DNA of 64,000 nucleotides from CBFHND01 sp965657085 (GTDB taxonomy: Bacteria > Pseudomonadota > Alphaproteobacteria > Rhodobacterales > Rhodobacteraceae), in the NCBI GenBank assembly GCA_965657085.1, contig CBFHND010000012.1, forward strand, positions 37,567-101,566, read 5' to 3'. The translations under genes were made by a program, and so were the position numbers. The notes below the pieces were generated by a model. It had not been told where the DNA came from and made no database searches. It worked only from the letters and a program-made list of their open reading frames with translations. This document shows, in pieces, positions 34,419 through 43,361 of this stretch (position 1 is its first letter; each line of letters opens with the position of its first letter).

Positions 34419-35972
34419 ATGAGTAACCCAATGACACAACAGCCTCTTCTTGCGGGCCGGAAGGTGGTCGTGATCGGTGCCGGAATTGCCGGGCTGGCAG
34501 CGGCACTGCGGCTGAGCGTGTCAGGCGCGCAAGTGACGCTGTTGGAACGCCACGGGCATGTGGGCGGCAAGATCCGCACCCTGCCCAGCGATGCCGGCCC
34601 CATTGATGCAGGTCCAACCGTTCTGACCATGCGCCATGTCTTTGACGACCTCTTTGCCATGGCGGGCACACGCCTCGAAGACCACGTGACCCTGCATCCA
34701 CAGGAAGTGATCGCGCGGCATTTCTGGCCCGATGGCAGCCGTCTTGACTTAAGCCATGACCACCGCCGCAATCTTGATGCCGTGGGCGCTTTCGCCGGGC
34801 GCAAGGGCGCAGCCGATTTCGCAAAGTTCCATGCCCGCGCCAAGGCCCTCTTTGCCGCATTCGATGAGCCGATGATGCAAAACGCGACGCCGAACCCGGC
34901 GGCGCTGACCCGGAAGGTCATGGCGCAGCCTGCGCTGATCCCGGCCATGGCCCCCTGGGCCACACTGGCCCAGAGCCTGCGGCGCGGCTTTGCCGATCCA
35001 AGGCTCGCACAGCTCTTTGGACGCTATGCAACATATGTGGGCGGCTCACCCACGAAGGCCCCTGCGATCCTGTCCCTGATCTGGGAAGCCGAAGCGCAGG
35101 GCGTTTGGGTTGTCGAAGGCGGTATGCACAAGCTGGCCCAGGCCGTTGCGACCTGTGCGCTTACCCATGGCGCCACGATACTTTGTGATGCGCATGTGGC
35201 AGATATTGAAACGAACGGAGAAAAGGTCGATGGGATTACGCTTGATACTGGACGCAAGATTTCCTGTGACGACGTGGTTTTTGCGGGTGACCCGCGCGCA
35301 CTCGCAACAGGTGCACTTGGCCCGGGTGTCCAATCCGTCGCACCACAAACCCTGAAGGCCGCGCGCAGTCATTCGGCGCGCGTCTACAGCTTTGCCGCGA
35401 CCCCTGAAGGGCCGGAGCTGGCCCATCACAATGTCTTTTTCGGCGATGATCCGCTGGCAGAGTTCCACGATCTCGACGCAGGGCGCATCCCCGGTGATCC
35501 AACCCTATACCTTTGTGCACTGGACCGAGGCCAACGCGCCCCGCCGCCAGAACTTGAACGGTTCGAAATCATCGCAAACGCCCCTCCGACCACCACACTA
35601 CATGACCCCGAGGACCTGGACAGATGGCACCAACAGATCATGCAGAGGATGGCGCGGAACGGGGTTCGTTTGAACCCGACCCCATCCAGCAAGGCGATTA
35701 CGACACCGCAGATGTTCAACGATCTGTTCCCGCAAAGCATGGGCGCTCTTTACGGGCAAAGCCCGCACGGGCTGATGGCTGCCTTCAGTCGCCCGCAAGC
35801 CCGAACTTCGATCAAGGGCCTTTATCTGGCCGGGGGCGGGACGCACCCGGGGGCGGGTGTGCCGATGGCGACCCTCTCCGCGCGGCACGCGGTCGAGGCG
35901 ATCTTGAGCGACCGAACTTCAATGTCGCCGTTGGGCCAAACGGCTATGCGTGGTGGTATGTCGACGGCCTGA
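34419..35972 (+). CDS. crtD: Methoxyneurosporene dehydrogenase (1-hydroxycarotenoid 3,4-desaturase)
   Basis: A 517-residue FAD-dependent desaturase: the dinucleotide motif VVVIGAGIAGLAAALRLS near residue 17, a family end GLYLAGGGTHPGAGVPM, and the CRTI-type core between. It adds the 3,4 double bond on the way to spheroidene. ATG 34419 is used; ATG 34431 is possible. The C-terminus beyond the conserved end is about 40 residues and overlaps sequence that in another frame encodes CrtC-like residues (see crtC). Confidence 0.92.
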   Translation: MSNPMTQQPLLAGRKVVVIGAGIAGLAAALRLSVSGAQVTLLERHGHVGGKIRTLPSDAGPIDAGPTVLTMRHVFDDLFAMAGTRLEDHVTLHPQEVIARHFWPDGSRLDLSHDHRRNLDAVGAFAGRKGAADFAKFHARAKALFAAFDEPMMQNATPNPAALTRKVMAQPALIPAMAPWATLAQSLRRGFADPRLAQLFGRYATYVGGSPTKAPAILSLIWEAEAQGVWVVEGGMHKLAQAVATCALTHGATILCDAHVADIETNGEKVDGITLDTGRKISCDDVVFAGDPRALATGALGPGVQSVAPQTLKAARSHSARVYSFAATPEGPELAHHNVFFGDDPLAEFHDLDAGRIPGDPTLYLCALDRGQRAPPPELERFEIIANAPPTTTLHDPEDLDRWHQQIMQRMARNGVRLNPTPSSKAITTPQMFNDLFPQSMGALYGQSPHGLMAAFSRPQARTSIKGLYLAGGGTHPGAGVPMATLSARHAVEAILSDRTSMSPLGQTAMRGGMSTA

Positions 35973-35992
35973 GCGATTGCGGCGCCCGTGCC

Positions 35993-36847
35993 GTGTCGGT
36001 GATCGGGTTTATCGGGTCCGTCTTTTCGCCTTGGTATCGCTGGTCCGGGCGCAAATCGCCCCAGAACCACGTGTGCATCAACGTGGCCACCTACGGGCCG
36101 GGCGGTCGCTTTACCATGACCGACCGTGGTGCCAGCGCACTGCGCCAAACAGCTTCCCGGCTTGAGGTCGGCCCGTCGATGATGCGCTGGCAGGGCGATG
36201 AGCTGATCATCGAGATCGACGAGGTGTCCTCACCCCCGCTGGTCAACCGCATCCGGGGGCAAATCCGCATCACGCCTTCGGCCATCACAGGCGTCGAGTT
36301 GCCGCTCACGGACGACGGCGCGCACGTATGGCGGCCCTTTGCGCCACGGTCGCGGATTTCTGTCGATATCGACCGACCGGGCTGGCAATGGCAGGGCGAA
36401 GGGTATTTCGATGCCAACTTTGGCACGCGGGCACTGGAAGAGGACTTTGGCTATTGGACTTGGGGGCGTTTCCCCACCGCGGCCGGGGCCACCTGCTTTT
36501 ATGATGCCACGCGGTTGGACGGCTCAGAGCTTGCCGCGGCCTACGCGTTCGACGAGACGGGGCAAGCACGTGCGATCCCCCTGCCCCCGAAAACGCCAAT
36601 GCGCCGCAGCCTTTGGGCCGTGCGCCGTGAAACCCGCGCGGACGCCGGGTATCAACCGAAGCAGGTGCAAAACATGCTGGATGCGCCGTTCTATTCCCGC
36701 AGCGCCGTGCGCACGAAGCTGGATGGCGAAGAGGTGACAGGCGTGCACGAAGCGCTGGATTTGCGCCGTTTTCGCAGCCCGTTAATCAAGCCGATGCTGG
36801 CCGTCCGGGTGCCGCGCCGCGCGCACTGGACGTTTACTGAGGTTTGA
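35993..36847 (+). CDS. crtC: Carotenoid 1,2-hydratase (start uncertain)
   Basis: The frame encodes the CrtC core: FIGSVFSPWYRWSGRK, NHVCINVATYGPGG, then beta-rich repeats to a C-terminal PLIKPMLAVRVPRRAHWTFTEV. It hydrates the 1,2 double bond of neurosporene or its derivatives. Between ATG 35624 and GTG 35993 there is no ATG, GTG or TTG in frame, yet the codons before 35993 (GPNGYAWWYVDGLSDCG) also look like CrtC. GTG 35993 gives 284 residues, close to the short Rhodobacter protein; the true start may lie inside crtD at a rare codon. The 3' end overlaps tspO by 14 bp, tail to tail. Confidence 0.85.
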   Translation: MSVIGFIGSVFSPWYRWSGRKSPQNHVCINVATYGPGGRFTMTDRGASALRQTASRLEVGPSMMRWQGDELIIEIDEVSSPPLVNRIRGQIRITPSAITGVELPLTDDGAHVWRPFAPRSRISVDIDRPGWQWQGEGYFDANFGTRALEEDFGYWTWGRFPTAAGATCFYDATRLDGSELAAAYAFDETGQARAIPLPPKTPMRRSLWAVRRETRADAGYQPKQVQNMLDAPFYSRSAVRTKLDGEEVTGVHEALDLRRFRSPLIKPMLAVRVPRRAHWTFTEV

Positions 36848-37316
36848 TCGACCCGCGCGCCGCCGCGTCGGGGTTCAGCCGCCAGACAGACGCGTTCAGT
36901 GCCGCCGCGATCGTGACCCAGACGAGGTAAGGCGCAAACAACAGACCGGCCCAGGTATCCACCTGCCAAAGTGCCATCATACCGGCCAGGACCGTAACCC
37001 ATAGAACGACGATCACAGCCATGCCCAGCCGGATGTTGCGCAAGCCGAAAAAGACCGGCGTCCAAAGGGCATTAAACGCGATCTGCACGGCCCAAAGCGC
37101 CATGGCGATCCCGTTTTCCGGTGCAAGCGCCGCACGTGCACCCGCAACCGCCATACAAATGTAAAGCGCAGTCCACGTTACCGGGAAGACCCAATCGGGC
37201 GGTGTCCATGTCGGTTTGTTCAAAGAACGGTACCATGGACCCGGCGGGAACAATCCCCCGGTGGCCCCCGCCCCAAGGCAGGCGGCAAAGAAAAGGCCGA
37301 ACAAAATCCAGAACAT
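36834..37316 (-). CDS. tspO: TspO/MBR family tryptophan-rich sensory protein
   Basis: A 160-residue five-helix membrane protein with the family hallmarks GLFPPGPWYRSLNKPTWTPPDWVFPVTW and WNALWTPVFFGLRN-type helices (here FNALWTPVFFGLRN). In Rhodobacter TspO is an outer-membrane oxygen-linked regulator that affects photosynthesis gene expression and porphyrin movement. It sits between crtC and crtB, its standard place (formerly crtK), 5 bp from the crtB stop on the same strand. Confidence 0.93.
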   Translation of the reverse strand: MFWILFGLFFAACLGAGATGGLFPPGPWYRSLNKPTWTPPDWVFPVTWTALYICMAVAGARAALAPENGIAMALWAVQIAFNALWTPVFFGLRNIRLGMAVIVVLWVTVLAGMMALWQVDTWAGLLFAPYLVWVTIAAALNASVWRLNPDAAARGSIKPQ

Positions 37317-37321
37317 GACGC

Positions 37322-38356
37322 TCAGGTTAACGAAGCCCGGTTCTGAATGATAGCCGTCCTGTCCGCCATGCGCCGTTGTTCCAGCGCGGCCAGCGCTTCG
37401 AACAGGCTGTCACTGCGCGAAGGTGCCGCTCCGACTGCTGTCGCATCGACAAGGAACTGCACTTCTGCCAGCGGCTTGGCATAGAGCACGGCTGAGCGGG
37501 GCATGACGGTGGTCAATCCCGCCCGCAGCACGGATTGGCCCAGCCAGCCGATCTTTTGCCCCTTGGTGGTCCGCGCCCGCGCCGAGATCGAATCGTATCC
37601 CGTCGCCGTCAGCTTGCCCCCGATCCCGGCATAGATGTGTCGGGCGGCAAAGATGCCTGGCCGGCACGCCAGCGGCAATGCGCCCACCCCCGCCTCCGAG
37701 CGGTAGTAGAGGCGGTTCGCTTCCATGATCAGGCTACGCACCATGGCGCGAATGGCCTTGGTCGGTTTTGGATCAGCCATGAAGGCATCGCGGTCAATGC
37801 CTGCGTCCTCCAGCCATTCGGTTGGCAGATACAGTCGCTGCTCAAGCGCATCCTCGCCCACGTCGCGGGCGATGTTCGTCAGCTGCATCGCCACGCCCAG
37901 ATCGCAGGCCCGCGCCAGCGCATCGGCATCACGCACCCGCATCAAAACACACATCATCGCCCCTACGGCTGAGGCCACGCGCGCCGAATAATCGCGGACA
38001 TCGCTGAGGGTCGCATAGGTACGCGCCTCGGCGTCCCAGGCCAGCCCTTCCAACAGCGCATCAGGCAGGGCGCGGGGCATGTCAAAATCTTCGACGACCG
38101 CGGCAAAGGCCCGGTCGGGTGCCGCGTTTTCGGGGCGCCCCTCGTACACGCGGTCCAGACGGTCTCGCAGGCGCAGAACGGCTTCGACCTTTTCGGCTTT
38201 CAGATCGACTTCATCATCGGCCAGCCGGCAAAAGGCATAAAGGGCCAACGCAGGATCACGCACCGTCGGCGGCAGCAGGTGCGAGGCAGCATGAAAGGAC
38301 AAGGACCCGTGGCGTATCGCATCGCGGCAATGTGCAAGGTCGGCAGGATCAATCAT
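37322..38356 (-). CDS. crtB: Phytoene synthase
   Basis: A 344-residue head-to-head prenyl synthase that joins two GGPP molecules. Both Asp-rich motifs are present: ADDEVD near residue 47 and LTNIARDVGEDA near 158, with the RLYLP and EANRLYYRSE helices after. The start overlaps the crtI stop as ATGA, so CrtI and CrtB are translationally coupled. Confidence 0.95.
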   Translation of the reverse strand: MIDPADLAHCRDAIRHGSLSFHAASHLLPPTVRDPALALYAFCRLADDEVDLKAEKVEAVLRLRDRLDRVYEGRPENAAPDRAFAAVVEDFDMPRALPDALLEGLAWDAEARTYATLSDVRDYSARVASAVGAMMCVLMRVRDADALARACDLGVAMQLTNIARDVGEDALEQRLYLPTEWLEDAGIDRDAFMADPKPTKAIRAMVRSLIMEANRLYYRSEAGVGALPLACRPGIFAARHIYAGIGGKLTATGYDSISARARTTKGQKIGWLGQSVLRAGLTTVMPRSAVLYAKPLAEVQFLVDATAVGAAPSRSDSLFEALAALEQRRMADRTAIIQNRASLT

Positions 38357-39897
38357 GGCACGGCCTTTTCTGGGTCGGGGACAAGCTGCGACAGAACCTC
38401 AGCCGTGGAGATGACGCCCGGCACACCGGCGCCGGGATGGGTCCCTGCCCCGACCAGATACAGGCCCTTGGCCTCTTCACTGATGTTGTGGGGCCTGAAC
38501 CACGCGCTTTGCAAAATCCGTGGCTCGATCGAGAACCCGGCACCGTGCGGCGACAGGTATCTGTCCCGGAAGGTTTCGGGGGTAAAGACAACCTCGGTGC
38601 TGATCTTGTCCGCAAGACCCGGCAACAGCTGCTTTTCCAGAATCGCCAGCATCTTCGCCTTGTACTTCGGCTCTTCGGTGGCCCAATCGACACCGCCGTG
38701 ACCAAGGTGCGGCACAGGGCTCAGCACATAGAAGGAATCGTCGCCTTCGGGCGCAACGGTTGGATCGGTGACACTGGGCCTGTGGACATAAAGGCTCATG
38801 TCATCGCTCAGATGGCCACGCATGAAAATGTCGTGCAGCAGGCCGGTGTATCGTGGCCCGTTGAGGATGGTGTGGTGACCCACATCCTTCCAATCCTGCC
38901 GCGTGCCCTTGGTCCCGAAATACCAGACAAACAGGCTCATCGAATAGCGGGTGCGCGCCAGCTTGCGCGGGGTCCAGCGTCGTTTGGTATGGTTTCGCAA
39001 AAGCGTGTCGTAGGTGTGCCCCGAATCGGCGTTGGACACGACGACATCCGCGCCCAGTTCCAAGCCACCCTTCAGTTTGACACCACGCGCGCGCCCCTCG
39101 CGGACAACGATTTCGTCCACCTCGGTGTTCATGAGCAGGGTGCCGCCCTGCTCCTTGATAATCTCGGCCATCTTTGCGGCCATGCCGGCCACACCCCCGT
39201 GGGCATAGTGCACGCCAAATTCTTTTTCGAGAAAGCTGACGAGGATATACATCGACGTCACATGCGTGGGATCACCGCCGATAAAGAGGGGGTGAAAGCT
39301 GAAGGCCATGCGCAGTTTCTCACTGCGAAAGCGCCGCTTGGCATGTGCATATACGGACCGGTCCGCGCGCAACATGCCAAAGGTCGGCAACACCTTGATC
39401 AGGTCCCACAGCCGGTGCATGGACCGCCGCCCCAGATCCTCGAACCCGAACCAATAGCGTTTCTCGCTGTCCTTCAGGAATTTGCGGAATCCGGCGACAT
39501 CACGTGGTTCGATGCGGGCCACTTCATCCTGCATTTTCGTGGTGTCATGCTGTGCGGTAAAGCGCGTGCCGTCCGGCCAGCGTATTTCATAAAACGGGTC
39601 CAGCGACTGAAGGCGCACGTCCTTGTCGAAATTCCGACCACAGGCGGCCCAAAGTTCCCGGTAAAGCTGCGGCACGGTCACGATGGTCGGGCCCAGATCA
39701 AACCGGTGACCATCCTGCCAAATGGCGCTGCCCCGTCCGCCCGGCACATCCAGACGGTCGACCACGGTGACGCGGTACCCGCGCGCGCCCAACCGCATCG
39801 CGGCGGCCAGACCACCGAGCCCGGAGCCGACCACTATGGCCTGCGCGCCGCTGTCGTGCAGGCTTTGTGTTGATTCGATGGGATCAAGACGTGTCAT
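38353..39897 (-). CDS. crtI: Phytoene desaturase
   Basis: A 514-residue FAD enzyme that adds three double bonds to phytoene to give neurosporene in spheroidene makers. The FAD motif is VVGSGLGGLAAAMRLGARG near residue 22 and the CRTI end is GLYLVGAGTHPGAGVPGV. The C-terminus then runs to the crtB overlap. The start codon lies within a PpsR box shared with the divergent crtA promoter. Whether three or four desaturations occur cannot be read from sequence, but crtA, crtC and crtD imply the spheroidene route. Confidence 0.95.
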   Translation of the reverse strand: MTRLDPIESTQSLHDSGAQAIVVGSGLGGLAAAMRLGARGYRVTVVDRLDVPGGRGSAIWQDGHRFDLGPTIVTVPQLYRELWAACGRNFDKDVRLQSLDPFYEIRWPDGTRFTAQHDTTKMQDEVARIEPRDVAGFRKFLKDSEKRYWFGFEDLGRRSMHRLWDLIKVLPTFGMLRADRSVYAHAKRRFRSEKLRMAFSFHPLFIGGDPTHVTSMYILVSFLEKEFGVHYAHGGVAGMAAKMAEIIKEQGGTLLMNTEVDEIVVREGRARGVKLKGGLELGADVVVSNADSGHTYDTLLRNHTKRRWTPRKLARTRYSMSLFVWYFGTKGTRQDWKDVGHHTILNGPRYTGLLHDIFMRGHLSDDMSLYVHRPSVTDPTVAPEGDDSFYVLSPVPHLGHGGVDWATEEPKYKAKMLAILEKQLLPGLADKISTEVVFTPETFRDRYLSPHGAGFSIEPRILQSAWFRPHNISEEAKGLYLVGAGTHPGAGVPGVISTAEVLSQLVPDPEKAVP

Positions 39898-39956
39898 TTG
39901 TGATCGACACTAGTACTGTCTAGTTTGGTTGACAATTTATTCCTTGTCGGTACGCT
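39892..39956. promoter_or_regulatory. crtI/crtA divergent promoter with two PpsR/CrtJ boxes
   Basis: TGTcatttgtgatcgACA (39892-39909, covering the crtI start codon) and TGTctagtttggttgACA (39917-39934) both fit TGT-N12-ACA, 25 bp apart. For crtA a good promoter is visible: TTGACA (39929-39934), 16 bp, TACGCT (39951-39956), its -35 lying inside the second box. The crtI -10/-35 is less clear. Confidence 0.8.
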
Positions 39957-39994
39957 TTGGGATGTGCGCCCAAATGGCGTGCAAACAGTGCCTT

Positions 39995-40705
39995 ATGACC
40001 CAAACCGTCAGTCTTTCCTTTTTTCGCTTCGCGCGTCTGCGTGACAAGCTTTGGGCGTTTGCCATGATGGGCATGGCGCGGCCTCAGCTTGCGCGGGTGC
40101 CGGATATCGGATTCTGGAAACTGTGTGGCTCGGGCACTGGCGAAGGGTTTACTCCCATTCCCAACACCGGCGTTTATGCGGTTCTGGCCACTTGGCCAGA
40201 TCTGGACACAGCCCGGAACCGCGTTGAAAATCACGCGCTTTACCAAAAATATCGCGCCCGATCGGAAGAAGCCTGGACCGTTTTCCTGCACACCACGTCC
40301 GCACGCGGAGCGTGGTCTGGCAGAGAGCCGTTTGAAGTGAACGCACAGGCACAGCCCGGAACGCTTGCCGCGCTCACCCGCGCATCGCTGCGCCCCCGGA
40401 TCGCCATGCGATTCTGGCGGCGCGTGCCAGCCATCAGCGACGTCATCGGCACTGACCCCAACGTGATCTTCAAGATCGGCATTGGCGAGGTGCCTTTGAC
40501 CAGCCAAATCACCTTTTCCATATGGCCCGGAACGGACGCCATGACCCGCTTTGCCCGCACCAGCGCCCCACATGCCACGGCGATCAAGGCCGTGCGCGCC
40601 GAAAACTGGTTCAAGGAAGAGCTTTACGCCCGGTTTTCCATCGTTGGCGATCTTGGCACATGGGGTGGTCACAGCCCCTTGCGGCATCTGGAGACAGCGC
40701 AATGA
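39995..40705 (+). CDS. crtA: Spheroidene monooxygenase
   Basis: A 236-residue protein that adds the 2-keto group to spheroidene in air, giving spheroidenone. The family start TVSLSFFRFARLRDKLWAF begins at ATG 39995; the TTG at 39929 would place the ribosome on the promoter itself and is rejected. GFWKLCGSGTGEGFTP and the C-terminal WFKEELYARFSIVGDLGTWGG are typical. The stop overlaps the bchI start as ATGA. Oxygen-dependent keto-carotenoid formation matches the red colour of aerobic roseobacters. Confidence 0.93.
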   Translation: MTQTVSLSFFRFARLRDKLWAFAMMGMARPQLARVPDIGFWKLCGSGTGEGFTPIPNTGVYAVLATWPDLDTARNRVENHALYQKYRARSEEAWTVFLHTTSARGAWSGREPFEVNAQAQPGTLAALTRASLRPRIAMRFWRRVPAISDVIGTDPNVIFKIGIGEVPLTSQITFSIWPGTDAMTRFARTSAPHATAIKAVRAENWFKEELYARFSIVGDLGTWGGHSPLRHLETAQ

Positions 40706-41706
40706 ACACCCCCTTCCCTTTCACGGCCATCGTTGGTCAGGAAGATATGAAACGGGCCATGATCCTGACAGCAATTGACCCCGGAATCGGCGGTGTGCTG
40801 GTCTTTGGCGACCGGGGAACAGGCAAATCCACGGCCGTGCGCGCACTCTCCACCTTGTTGCCGCCGATTTCGGTGGTTGAACGATGCCCGGTAAACTCGG
40901 AAAAGCCCGATCAAGTGCCGGATTGGGCCACCAACCCGGGCAAGAAGAAAATCTCTGTGCCAACCCCGGTGATCGATTTGCCGCTTGGCGTGACCGAAGA
41001 CCGCGTGTTGGGTGCCCTCGACATCGAACGCGCCCTGACCAAAGGGGAAAAGGCCTTTGAACCGGGCCTTCTGGCCAAGGCGAACAGGGGATTTCTCTAC
41101 ATCGACGAGGTCAACCTGCTGGAAGACCACATTGTCGATCTTTTGCTTGATGCTGCCCAATCCGGTGAAAACGTGGTTGAGCGCGAAGGCCTGTCGATCC
41201 GCCACCCTGCCCGCTTTGTACTTGTCGGCTCAGGAAACCCCGAGGAAGGCGAATTGCGGCCCCAATTGCTCGACCGGTTCGGCCTGTCGGTTGAAGTCCG
41301 CTCGCCCGGGTCCGCCGACGAACGCATCGCGGTGATCAAGCGCCGCGACGCCTTCGAGATGGACCGCAGCGGCTTTGTGGACGCCTGCGCCGATGATGAG
41401 GCCGCTTTACGCGCCAAGATCGTCAAGGCGCGCAAGGCTTTGGCAAGGGTCAAGACATCCGACGCGGTCCTGCGCGATTGCGCAGACCTGTGTATCGCCC
41501 TCGGGTCCGACGGATTGCGCGGCGAACTGACTTTGCTGCGCGCCGGTCGTGCACTGGCCGCTTTCGAAGGCGCGCGCACCCTGAAGCGCGCCCATGTGCG
41601 CGCCATTGCCCCAATCGCCCTGTCCCACCGTTTGCGCCGCGATCCACTGGACGAGGCGGGATCGACCGCGCGCGTGTTGCGCACGGTCGACACCGTGTTG
41701 GGATGA
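40702..41706 (+). CDS. bchI: Magnesium chelatase ATPase subunit I
   Basis: A 334-residue AAA+ protein. Walker A is GDRGTGKST (about 37-45), Walker B is GFLYIDEVNLLEDH, sensor 1 is VGSGNPEEGELRPQLLDRFG and the arginine finger follows. With BchD it forms the hexameric motor that drives BchH to insert Mg into protoporphyrin IX. ATG 40702 overlaps the crtA stop; its own stop overlaps bchD. Confidence 0.95.
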   Translation: MNTPFPFTAIVGQEDMKRAMILTAIDPGIGGVLVFGDRGTGKSTAVRALSTLLPPISVVERCPVNSEKPDQVPDWATNPGKKKISVPTPVIDLPLGVTEDRVLGALDIERALTKGEKAFEPGLLAKANRGFLYIDEVNLLEDHIVDLLLDAAQSGENVVEREGLSIRHPARFVLVGSGNPEEGELRPQLLDRFGLSVEVRSPGSADERIAVIKRRDAFEMDRSGFVDACADDEAALRAKIVKARKALARVKTSDAVLRDCADLCIALGSDGLRGELTLLRAGRALAAFEGARTLKRAHVRAIAPIALSHRLRRDPLDEAGSTARVLRTVDTVLG

Positions 41707-43358
41707 CCGCGCCGATGGACAGCTGGGCCTTGGCGCGGCTTGCCATTCAGGTGATGCAAATCGATCCTTTCGGCTCAGGCGGTGTTTGTGTTCGGATGCG
41801 GGCCAGCCCAGACCGGGATGATATCCTGAGCGTCCTGCAAAACGCCCTGCCGCAGACGATGCGCTTGCATCCGTCTATGTCTGACGATGAATTGCTGGGG
41901 GGGATAGACCTTGGCGCAACGCTTCAATCAAAGCAAGTCATTGTAAAAAAAGGATTATTGCAAGGCTATCGTGGTTTCATTCTGTCCATGGCAGAGCGGT
42001 GCACGCCCGATTTCGCAGCACGGGTATGCGCCCGTATAGACACAGGCACGCCCGTTTTCCTGATCGCACTGGACGAAGGCGCGGAAGACAGCGAACGCTT
42101 GCCCCCTGCCCTGCTTGATCGGCTCGCCTTTCAGATCGCGCCCGAGGGACGAAAGCCCGAAGGATGGAGCGTGCCGCACCGCAAGGCCCGCGATGTCACA
42201 CGAGTGCGGGTAAGCGATGCAGCCCTTGGCGACCTGGTGCACCTCGCAAACGCCTTCGGGATCGACAGCCTGCGCGCGCCTTTGCTGGCGTTGCGCACGG
42301 CACGGGCCGTTGCCGCCGTCCGAGGCAGCCCCACGGCCGAACACGAAGACATTCTGTCAGCCGCCGCCCTTGTCTATGGCCACTGCGCGACACGTGTCCC
42401 CGAAACCGAGAGGCGGAATGAAGCGCGTGAAGACACCGCGCCTCCCGATCAAGATCAACCTGAAGCCACCGGATCTTCTGACACATTGCCAGAGGGCGAT
42501 ATGCTGATCGAAGCGGTCAAGGCGCTCTTGCCGCCAAACCTGCTGGATACGCTTGTCCCCGCGGGGACACAGCGCAGTGCGGCGGGGTCAGGTGCAGGCG
42601 CGCAGCGGACCAGCAACCGCAAGGGGCGCCCCCTGCCCTCGCGCCCCGGGCGCATGGACGGGCGCACGCGAATAGATCTGGTGGCAACGCTGCGCGCTGC
42701 GGTGCCGTGGCAACCTCTGCGCAAAGCCGCAACACCTTCGCGCGAAGGTGTCGTTGTGCAAATGTCCGATCTGCGCCTCAAACGATTTGCGCAGCACTCG
42801 GACCGCGTTTTGATCTTTTGCGTTGATGCGTCCGGCTCTGCCGCGATGTCCCGTCTGAACGAGGCAAAGGGGGCTATCGAAATGCTGCTGGCCGATGCCT
42901 ATGCCAAACGGGACCACGTGGCCCTGATCGCCTTTCGGGGCGAAGGGGCGGATCAACTTCTGGCCCCGACCCGGTCTCTGGTGCAGACCAAGCGCCAGCT
43001 TGCGGATCTGCCGGGCGGCGGCGCTACACCTTTGGCCTCGGGGCTGATGGCAGCACTGCAAACGGCACTGCGCGGCAAGACAAAGGGGCTGACGCCCTCA
43101 CTGATCCTGCTGACCGACGGGCGTGCGAACATCGCGCTTGATGGTTCAGTGGACCGCACAGCCGCACAGACCGACGCAGAGGGCCTTTGCAAGCGCATTG
43201 AGGCCGAAGGGGTGCAGTCAGTGGTCATCGACACCTCAAAGCGCCCAAATGGCGCGCCACAGGCGCTCTCAGCGCACCTTGGGGCCCGGTGCGTCGCGAT
43301 GCCACGTGCCAACGCCACAGGGCTTGCAGAGGCCGTCACAGGCGCCCTGAGCGGGTGA
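41703..43358 (+). CDS. bchD: Magnesium chelatase subunit D
   Basis: A 551-residue protein with an AAA+-like N-terminal half lacking a proper Walker A, a charged Pro-rich linker (about 235-300) and a C-terminal von Willebrand/integrin-I domain with a MIDAS motif DASGSAAMS. It is the platform of the BchI-BchD complex. The open frame extends upstream into bchI but ATG 41703 (ATGA overlap) is the natural start. Two oddities: a 16-bp palindrome (42554-42569) within the linker that also occurs in bchO and parB, and an A7 run at 41945-41951. Confidence 0.94.
   Translation: MTAPMDSWALARLAIQVMQIDPFGSGGVCVRMRASPDRDDILSVLQNALPQTMRLHPSMSDDELLGGIDLGATLQSKQVIVKKGLLQGYRGFILSMAERCTPDFAARVCARIDTGTPVFLIALDEGAEDSERLPPALLDRLAFQIAPEGRKPEGWSVPHRKARDVTRVRVSDAALGDLVHLANAFGIDSLRAPLLALRTARAVAAVRGSPTAEHEDILSAAALVYGHCATRVPETERRNEAREDTAPPDQDQPEATGSSDTLPEGDMLIEAVKALLPPNLLDTLVPAGTQRSAAGSGAGAQRTSNRKGRPLPSRPGRMDGRTRIDLVATLRAAVPWQPLRKAATPSREGVVVQMSDLRLKRFAQHSDRVLIFCVDASGSAAMSRLNEAKGAIEMLLADAYAKRDHVALIAFRGEGADQLLAPTRSLVQTKRQLADLPGGGATPLASGLMAALQTALRGKTKGLTPSLILLTDGRANIALDGSVDRTAAQTDAEGLCKRIEAEGVQSVVIDTSKRPNGAPQALSAHLGARCVAMPRANATGLAEAVTGALSG
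42554..42569. repeat. Candidate parS palindrome, copy 1 (inside bchD)
   Basis: TGTCCCCGCGGGGACA, a perfect 16-bp palindrome, read in bchD as part of L-V-P-A-G-T. The identical 16-mer recurs at 43726 and 45218. It lies 2.7 kb from the parB-parA genes. Confidence 0.6.
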
Positions 43359-43361
43359 GGC

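Noticed and set aside
38119..39873. 584-codon plus-strand open frame
   Set aside because: It lies wholly over crtB-crtI on the other strand and reads as composition-driven shadow sequence with no domain.
41478..41702. N-terminal extension of bchD
   Set aside because: The extension is bchI sequence in another frame; ATG 41703 overlaps the bchI stop and starts the family alignment.
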